Origin: Candidatus Stahliibacteriota bacterium
Lineage (GTDB): Bacteria; Hydrothermota; Tepidihabitantia; SM23-42
Reading direction: 5' to 3'
DNA length: 10,176 nucleotides
Assembly: GCA_030613445.1 (NCBI GenBank)
Contig: JAUWLY010000075.1
Span: 1-10,176, forward strand
This document shows positions 4,569 to 10,176 of the stretch, in pieces. A model generated the notes under the pieces. It saw only the letters and a program-made list of their open reading frames with translations. It ran no database searches and was not told where the DNA came from. Position numbers and translations under genes: made by a program. Position 1 is the stretch's first letter, and the number at the start of each line of letters is the position of its first letter.

Positions 4569-7481
4569 ATGAAAGACATGATAATAGCTATTTTTATTTG
4601 TGGTTTGATGTTATTCAATTTTATTCAAGCAAAAACGGTTCTGGTAGCGGTTGGTCTCAATGATCCGCATCAGATTCAGTGGTGGCGTTCATTTAGTTAT
4701 CCAACTTATGATTTTATACAGAATACAGCTATTGCAGAGGTGGATGATGCTCAAATACGCGATTTAGCAAGACAAGGGTTTTCTGTGCAGATAATAGACG
4801 AGTCAGCGTGGAGCGAGCCTTATTTTATTGGCAGCGTACCAAAGGATTTAAGAATCGGGTTACCGGGTAAGATCATCTGGCAAAAAGACGAGATATTCTT
4901 ACTCAAATTGCCAGCACATGAGATATTAGATCTTTTAGGTATCCGTTTAAAATTTCGGCGTCTATTCAGGACTATATTGGCTGATCGCTTTTGGGATCAA
5001 ATGATGATTAAAATAGTTCCCATCACCTCGATTGATTGGGATCCGTTTATTCAAAGCCTGGTGGATCAGGTAAATACCGATTCCTTAACTTCTTATATCC
5101 AGAGACTGCAGGATTTCAAAACCAGACTTATGTTTACGGACAGTTGTTTTGCAGCTTCAGAGTGGCTGCTGCAAAAGTTGAACAGTTGGGGATACATAGC
5201 TGAGTTTGATAGTTTTTATATTGATAGCACTTGTTGGGGATATTGGCCTGACACAGGTTATGAGCGAAATGTAATAGCGACAATCGATGGAGTTATTGAT
5301 CCATCCAGGATTTTTATTATTTGTGGTCATTTTGATGCGATAATTACACCAGATACACACGTTGCCTGGACTAATGCGCCAGGTGCTGATGACAATGCAA
5401 CAGGTGTTGCAGCTACTCTGGAAGCCGCAAGAATTTTCAGAAATTATACCTGGGATCCGACTATAGAATTCATAGGTTGGGCTGGAGAAGAATGTGGTTG
5501 GCTTGGCAGCGACTACTACGCCCACTGTGCCGAAAGTTTAGGATTGGATATTTGTGGAGTTGTCAATCTGGATATGATAGGTTATATGAATGATGCAAAT
5601 ATAGATTGCAACATAACGCGATTACATTTTGATTCATCGGCGCAATGGCTGTCAGATTTATTTTTTCAGGCAGGACAAACCTATGTACCCTCATTGATCA
5701 TCTACCAAGAACCCGATCTAGGATCGAGTGACCACTATTCTTTTGCTGTCCGTGGATATTCTGCAATTGGTGGTACAGAGCGATGGTTTTTCCATAATCC
5801 TTATTATCATGATACCACTGATTTACTAAATACATTATCACCCGAATTGTATACAAATATTACAAAGACTGCAGTGGCAACAATGGCAATTTTAGGTTTG
5901 TATCCTGGTTTGGTTGAGGATGTGGTTGCGTTTGATGTTGGAGACGGCGGCAGTCTGGAAGTAAACTGGTCTTCAAATATTGAGAACGATGTTGTAGGTT
6001 ACAAGGTTTACTGGGGATTGGCAAGTGAAGTTTACACAGATACCCATTTTGTTGCTGGGATAGCGACTATGGCAGATACTCTGACTGGGCTCTTTACCGA
6101 TTCTACATATTACATTGTTGTTAGGGCTGTGGATACTGATGAACATGAAAGTTTTCTGGCAACCGAAGTAACCGGCACGCCGCGCATTTTACCTTTGGCA
6201 CCCAGTGGTGTGATCGCAACACCGATTATCTCGGGTGTTCGTATTGATTGGGTGCCCAACGGTGAACTGGATTTTGCTGGATACCGGGTGTATCGCAGGA
6301 TTAATGAGAGTTCTGTGTACGATAGTTTAAATACTATTTTATTGACGGACACGACCTTTACGAATGCACCACTTTCAGGCGAGAACAAATACTACTATGC
6401 AGTACGCGCTTTTGATACTTCAGGTAATCCTAGTCCGATGAGCAGCGAGGCGTATGGTCGACCCATTACCCTGGATCAGGGTATCTTGATTGTGGATGAG
6501 ACGAGGAACGGCACCAATCCACCGGACAGTCTGCAGGACAATTATTATCGTTATGTTATGCAGGATTATCCATACACAGAATACGAATACGGTTCATCAG
6601 CTGAAAAACCGGTGTTGTCCGATTTTGTGCCTTATTCAACGATTGTATGGTTTGCTGATGATTATGCAGAACTAATGGCGTCAGGGAGTGTTTCTGAATT
6701 TGTCGGTTATCTTGATGTGGGTGGCAATTTATGGTTTACAGGGTGGAAACCCACGGCAAATTTGAGGGAGCAGCAGACCTATCCAGCAGATTTCAGCGCT
6801 GGAGATTTTATTTATGATTACTTAAAGATTTCGCACGTTGACATATCGTTATCGAGTGATTCGTTCCAGGCTGCGAATGGTCTTCTGGGTTATCCTCGGC
6901 TTGATGTAGACTCGACAAAAGTGCCATTACCGCCGTGGGGTGGTACTATGCGTTATATTGAGGCGTTGACTTCAGTCTCACCAGCAGAAGATATTTATAC
7001 AATGGATATGACAAACAACAGCAGTCCTTTTGAGGGGTCGGTGTGTGGGTTACGTTATCTGGGTACGGGTTACAAGACTGTCTTTTTCGGGTTTCCGTTT
7101 TATTTTATGGATCAGTATCAGGCTCGGCTAGTTGCGCAGAAGGTGATGGACGATTTTGGCGAAGTTTACATAGAAGAAGAGTCAAAAGAAATGATACAGG
7201 TTTCAGAACTTAGATTATATCAAAACAGACCCAATCCGTTCCGTAACAAGACCGACATTACATTCAGTATAGGGCAAGGGGCAAAGAGCATAGACTTGAA
7301 AATCTACGATGTTACAGGCAGATTAGTTCGGCAATTTGACCGTACGACTATAAGACTATCAGACCATATCTCCTGGGATGGCAACGACGATGCTGGTCGT
7401 GTTTTACCAAATGGTGTTTATTTCTACCAGCTAAACGTTGATGATCAAAGTATTATCAAAAAACTGATTATGTTGCGATAA
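4569..7481 (+). CDS. Secreted multidomain M28 zinc aminopeptidase with type IX sorting domain
   Basis: The product is 970 residues. A signal peptide (1-21) is followed by an N-terminal region of about 170 residues that may be a propeptide. The M28 domain covers about 232-445 with every expected metal or catalytic residue visible: H254-F-D256, D275 in GADDNATG, E307-E308, D335 in NLDMIGY and H414 in YYHDTTD. An active dizinc exopeptidase is therefore likely. Two fibronectin type III-like domains follow (about 451-538 and 543-632, each with a GYxVY strand and a VRAxDT segment). Residues 637-865 form a further alpha/beta-looking domain (ILIVDET, TIVWFADD, GGNLWFTGW) that I can only compare loosely with glutamine-amidotransferase-like folds. 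Residues 879-970 (YQNRPNPF, LKIYDVTGRLV, GVYFYQL, KKLIMLR) are a Por-type/FlgD-like C-terminal sorting domain, implying type IX export to the surface or medium. Substrate unknown. Confidence 0.93.
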   Translation: MKDMIIAIFICGLMLFNFIQAKTVLVAVGLNDPHQIQWWRSFSYPTYDFIQNTAIAEVDDAQIRDLARQGFSVQIIDESAWSEPYFIGSVPKDLRIGLPGKIIWQKDEIFLLKLPAHEILDLLGIRLKFRRLFRTILADRFWDQMMIKIVPITSIDWDPFIQSLVDQVNTDSLTSYIQRLQDFKTRLMFTDSCFAASEWLLQKLNSWGYIAEFDSFYIDSTCWGYWPDTGYERNVIATIDGVIDPSRIFIICGHFDAIITPDTHVAWTNAPGADDNATGVAATLEAARIFRNYTWDPTIEFIGWAGEECGWLGSDYYAHCAESLGLDICGVVNLDMIGYMNDANIDCNITRLHFDSSAQWLSDLFFQAGQTYVPSLIIYQEPDLGSSDHYSFAVRGYSAIGGTERWFFHNPYYHDTTDLLNTLSPELYTNITKTAVATMAILGLYPGLVEDVVAFDVGDGGSLEVNWSSNIENDVVGYKVYWGLASEVYTDTHFVAGIATMADTLTGLFTDSTYYIVVRAVDTDEHESFLATEVTGTPRILPLAPSGVIATPIISGVRIDWVPNGELDFAGYRVYRRINESSVYDSLNTILLTDTTFTNAPLSGENKYYYAVRAFDTSGNPSPMSSEAYGRPITLDQGILIVDETRNGTNPPDSLQDNYYRYVMQDYPYTEYEYGSSAEKPVLSDFVPYSTIVWFADDYAELMASGSVSEFVGYLDVGGNLWFTGWKPTANLREQQTYPADFSAGDFIYDYLKISHVDISLSSDSFQAANGLLGYPRLDVDSTKVPLPPWGGTMRYIEALTSVSPAEDIYTMDMTNNSSPFEGSVCGLRYLGTGYKTVFFGFPFYFMDQYQARLVAQKVMDDFGEVYIEEESKEMIQVSELRLYQNRPNPFRNKTDITFSIGQGAKSIDLKIYDVTGRLVRQFDRTTIRLSDHISWDGNDDAGRVLPNGVYFYQLNVDDQSIIKKLIMLR

Positions 7482-7557
7482 GACACAAAAAATGATGTGA
7501 ATAGAATTCCGATCAGATTGATATAATGTAGATTAGAAATTATCTGGTTATTTGTAT

Positions 7558-7615
7558 ACTCTGTCATTCTGATAATTACCGGAATGACAGAGTGTGTACG
7601 GAGTGCAACATGTCC
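7558..7615. repeat. Palindromic intergenic repeat, copy B
   Basis: ACTCTGTCATTC (7558-7569) and GAATGACAGAGT (7582-7593) are perfect 12-bp inverted arms around TGATAATTACCG. Fifty-two of 58 bases match copy A at 4343-4400 in the same orientation. It sits in the gap between the convergent peptidase and TonB-receptor genes, where a bidirectional terminator would be expected, but neither side has a T-tract. The rest of the gap, 7482-7557 and 7616-7653, shows nothing else I can identify. Confidence 0.65.
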
Positions 7616-7653
7616 GCGATGAGCTCGGTCGAATCGTCCCCATATTGAGTAGT

Positions 7654-10176
7654 TCAGAATTCAATGCCTATGCCTATTCTAAATCTGAACGGATTTTTCC
7701 AATTCGTTGGATCTTCATAAAGGTCATCCCGCGCTGCAATGTATTCATCCCGCATCTCAACAGGTGTGATTAATCCATTGTGATCGTGGTCTGCCTGTGG
7801 TGAATACCGTGAACTGATTATCGAGATGGAACCAAATTGAGAAAGAAGAGGATCCGGATACCCGTGGTCATCAGGACTGCCAGTTGTGTTATAGACATCT
7901 GTTATCTGTTTGGTATTTAAAAGATTATTTATTAGACCGGTGAGCACTAATTTGGCTGGACCAATTCTAATGCGCCTGTTGAATTTCCAATCAATGTTCC
8001 AAAAACCAGGCATGCGCATTGAGTTCACGTCACCAACTTGGTTGCCTGCCAAATCTTCTGGTGTGTAAGGATGACCTGAGTTGGATGAGATTATAAAAAC
8101 GCTTGTGAAGTCCTGCAGAAGCGTGATAACAAAGTTATTTGGAAATTTAGAATCCAAAGTGATGTTTATTGTGTGTTTTTGATCGAAATCAAGTGGTGCG
8201 AGAGTGACGGTTGCATAAGGATCTGGATATGAATAGGTGGGAGTACCTTCAGCTTGCTGAAGAATATACGTAATTCCTACACCCCAGATATTTGTAATTC
8301 TTTTTTGCATATTGAACTCAAACCCATAAACATTACGTTCGTTAACATTGAAATATTGGAAATAGGCCATTGGAAATGCCATAACTTCTCGGATTGCGGG
8401 GAGATCATGTACATTCTTAAAATATGCAGTAAGGCCAAAAGTAATGTCTTCGGTTAACTGATTTTCAAGCCCGATTTCATACGCTATTGTATTCTGTGGT
8501 TTTAAAAGGATATTACCTATAGTAGCACCGCCAATAACTAAATTATGCCTGATAACTGCAGTGTCAGTTACAGTATATAGATAATGAAATGTAGGGACTT
8601 GAAAATAATGCCCATAATTGAAACGGAATTTCAAGCGGTTAGTTGCCAACAGAGAAAATCCGAGGCGCGGTGAAAAATTAGTAATCGCATCTGCTTTAAT
8701 AATGGAATCGTTGATGAAATCAATTGGTTCTGCAAATGTGATAGCTTGCGGGTTAAAATAGTCATACCTGATACCTAACACGACAGTCAGACGTTCGAAA
8801 CAAATTTTATCCTGGATATACCCTGCGAATTTGTAAGGTGTTCCCTTGTAGTGATCCCAGTAAGGATTACTCCACCAGGGAAGGTCATTGTTGAAATATT
8901 CGAGCTCATAATGGCTGTAATCAATACCAGTTTTCATTTTATTGTGTTTGCCAATATCTTGTGTAGTCTGAAACCGAACCTGTAATTCATTATTGCATCC
9001 ATATGTCCACTTTGGATAATCACCATACGTATAGAAAATCCCTTCGATTCCAAAGGGACTATGACGCAGTGCTTCTACATCACGGTTTGTATATTCTTCA
9101 TGATACTGCATCACACTATCTATTAAAACATTTCTTACAGGAAGCTCGCCTTCGACAAGGTAATTAATCAAATGTTCTGCTTTGAACCGGTAATCGTCAT
9201 ACCATTTTCTGTTATTGTCTTGTTCCCATTCATAATCCCTGTTTCCGTAACATATATCAGAATGAGTCATGCCGATTTTTAGAGATGCCAGAGTCCTGGG
9301 GGTCAGCATATAATCAGCAGACATTGAACCAATCCACTGTTTGGTGCGGGTCATAGGTCTATTATCAAAATATTTCAGATTATTGCCAGGTTCTATATAG
9401 GGACTCCAGCGTATCCATTGTTCGCGGGATTTGAATCCAAAAACAGAAATATTCCCTCTGTTTTCAGGAAAAAGAAAGGAAATTTTTCCCTGCAAGTGAA
9501 AATCATCTCTTGATGAAGGTATTTTATACAGTGCTTCCTGAAAGGCATCAGTTTGCATAAAATTTCCTGAAAAGAAATAGCGGATTTGAGACACTTTTGG
9601 TATGGCGCCGCCCAGGGAAAAATCATAAAAGTCATAACCAAAGTTCAGTTTATCTCCGGAAAAGAGTCCGTCAGTCAAGTAATGAAAATGACCTTTTGTC
9701 TTTACACCGCCTTGTTTCGTTATAATATTCACGATACCGGAAAAAGCATCGCCGTATTCGGCATCATAACCACTGCTTATCATTGATATTTCTTCTACAG
9801 CCGAAGGATTTATTCGGGCACGTTGCCAGCCAGTATAATAGGGTGACATTATAGTAATGCCATCGAGATAATACGTGATTTCATCATAGCCACCACCGCG
9901 TAGATGCAAGCCGAAATCGCTTTCAACTATCTCCGGTTGGAGTTTAATGATTTCATCAATAGTAGTAACTGGTAAGCGCTCGATTTCTTCAGATATGATT
10001 GTTTGACTGCTCGAGGTTTGAGAAAAATCTATTAACTGATCTTTCATATTTAACACGTGATACATTCCATTGATCACATGAGGACGCATAGCGACGTCGA
10101 GCACAGTAGTTTGGTCTGCATTAACTCGAACATTTGTATATTCATAAATATCATAGCTGACAAACATTATGTGAAT
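7654..10176 (-). CDS. TonB-dependent outer-membrane receptor (N-terminus outside window)
   Basis: About 840 residues are visible. The frame is open to the right edge, and the first ATG inside it (10167) is internal, so the true start and signal peptide lie outside. Numbering from that ATG, residues 1-30 (VRVNADQTTVLDVAMRP) look like the end of a carboxypeptidase-regulatory-like domain common at the N-terminus of these receptors. The plug spans about 50-155 with LHLRGGGYDEITYYLDGI and YDAEYGDAFSGIVNIITKQGG. The rest is a long beta barrel rich in aromatic strands, ending in the phenylalanine expected for outer-membrane insertion (FRFRIGIGIEF). An EF-hand-like loop DHDHNGLITPVE (793-804) precedes the last strand. 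No SusD-type partner, TonB or ExbBD is visible, so the ligand cannot be named. It is convergent with the peptidase gene and separately expressed. Confidence 0.93.
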   Translation of the reverse strand: MHIMFVSYDIYEYTNVRVNADQTTVLDVAMRPHVINGMYHVLNMKDQLIDFSQTSSSQTIISEEIERLPVTTIDEIIKLQPEIVESDFGLHLRGGGYDEITYYLDGITIMSPYYTGWQRARINPSAVEEISMISSGYDAEYGDAFSGIVNIITKQGGVKTKGHFHYLTDGLFSGDKLNFGYDFYDFSLGGAIPKVSQIRYFFSGNFMQTDAFQEALYKIPSSRDDFHLQGKISFLFPENRGNISVFGFKSREQWIRWSPYIEPGNNLKYFDNRPMTRTKQWIGSMSADYMLTPRTLASLKIGMTHSDICYGNRDYEWEQDNNRKWYDDYRFKAEHLINYLVEGELPVRNVLIDSVMQYHEEYTNRDVEALRHSPFGIEGIFYTYGDYPKWTYGCNNELQVRFQTTQDIGKHNKMKTGIDYSHYELEYFNNDLPWWSNPYWDHYKGTPYKFAGYIQDKICFERLTVVLGIRYDYFNPQAITFAEPIDFINDSIIKADAITNFSPRLGFSLLATNRLKFRFNYGHYFQVPTFHYLYTVTDTAVIRHNLVIGGATIGNILLKPQNTIAYEIGLENQLTEDITFGLTAYFKNVHDLPAIREVMAFPMAYFQYFNVNERNVYGFEFNMQKRITNIWGVGITYILQQAEGTPTYSYPDPYATVTLAPLDFDQKHTINITLDSKFPNNFVITLLQDFTSVFIISSNSGHPYTPEDLAGNQVGDVNSMRMPGFWNIDWKFNRRIRIGPAKLVLTGLINNLLNTKQITDVYNTTGSPDDHGYPDPLLSQFGSISIISSRYSPQADHDHNGLITPVEMRDEYIAARDDLYEDPTNWKNPFRFRIGIGIEF

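Noticed and set aside
5157..5525. Minus-strand frame of 122 codons inside the peptidase gene
   Set aside because: It lies opposite the catalytic M28 segment with its zinc ligands; it is a shadow of that coding sequence.
6110..6675. Frames on both strands within the fibronectin and later domains of the peptidase
   Set aside because: They are out of frame with a continuous 970-residue protein and have no start signals.
7558..7593. Copy B palindrome as a bidirectional rho-independent terminator
   Set aside because: Neither strand has a T-tract after the stem, and a near-identical copy occurs upstream of a gene, so a repeat family explains it better.
8254..9786. Several 66-82 codon frames within the TonB receptor gene
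   Set aside because: They overlap the barrel coding sequence on both strands; none has a ribosome binding site or recognisable protein.

Overview
The window comes from a moderately AT-rich bacterium with a Gram-negative type envelope. A TonB-dependent outer-membrane receptor, a secreted M28 peptidase with a type IX (Por) C-terminal sorting domain, and several signal-peptide proteins all point that way. Type IX sorting with a TonB receptor fits the Bacteroidota/FCB group or nearby candidate phyla (for example WOR-3/Stahlbacteria or Cloacimonadota). That placement is an inference from protein content only. No rRNA, tRNA, CRISPR array, transposase or phage gene is visible.

Layout. (1) Positions 1-290, minus strand: the 5' part of a 2x[4Fe-4S] ferredoxin gene that runs off the left edge. 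(2) Positions 368-2321, minus strand: a tight three-gene envelope operon. In transcription order it encodes a small secreted protein whose signal peptide is cut off by a +1 shift at a run of five G, a probable small outer-membrane barrel protein, and a DUF2330 protein anchored by a C-terminal membrane helix. (3) Positions 2322-2466: a divergent promoter region. (4) Positions 2467-4281, plus strand: a BFD-like [2Fe-2S] protein, then lipB and lipA, which together synthesise protein-bound lipoate. (5) Positions 4282-4568: an intergenic stretch with palindromic repeats and a clear promoter and ribosome binding site. (6) Positions 4569-7481, plus strand: a 970-residue multidomain M28 metallopeptidase. 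(7) Positions 7482-7653: a convergent gap carrying a second, nearly identical copy of the palindromic repeat. (8) Positions 7654-10176, minus strand: a TonB-dependent receptor cut by the right edge.

How the genes relate. LipB moves octanoyl groups onto lipoyl domains and LipA inserts the sulfurs. The ferredoxin and the BFD-like protein resemble the two small electron-transfer subunits that accompany FAD-dependent amine, proline or hydroxyproline-type dehydrogenases. Their catalytic partner is not in the window. The three-gene minus operon looks like an uncharacterised envelope module. The peptidase and the receptor are convergent and separately transcribed; nothing visible links them functionally.

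Regulation. Four sigma-70-like promoters can be read, all with a 16-nt spacer. Two of them, in front of the ferredoxin and the BFD gene, end only 5-6 nt before the ATG, so those messages would be leaderless. The other two have short leaders with a strong AGGAGG.
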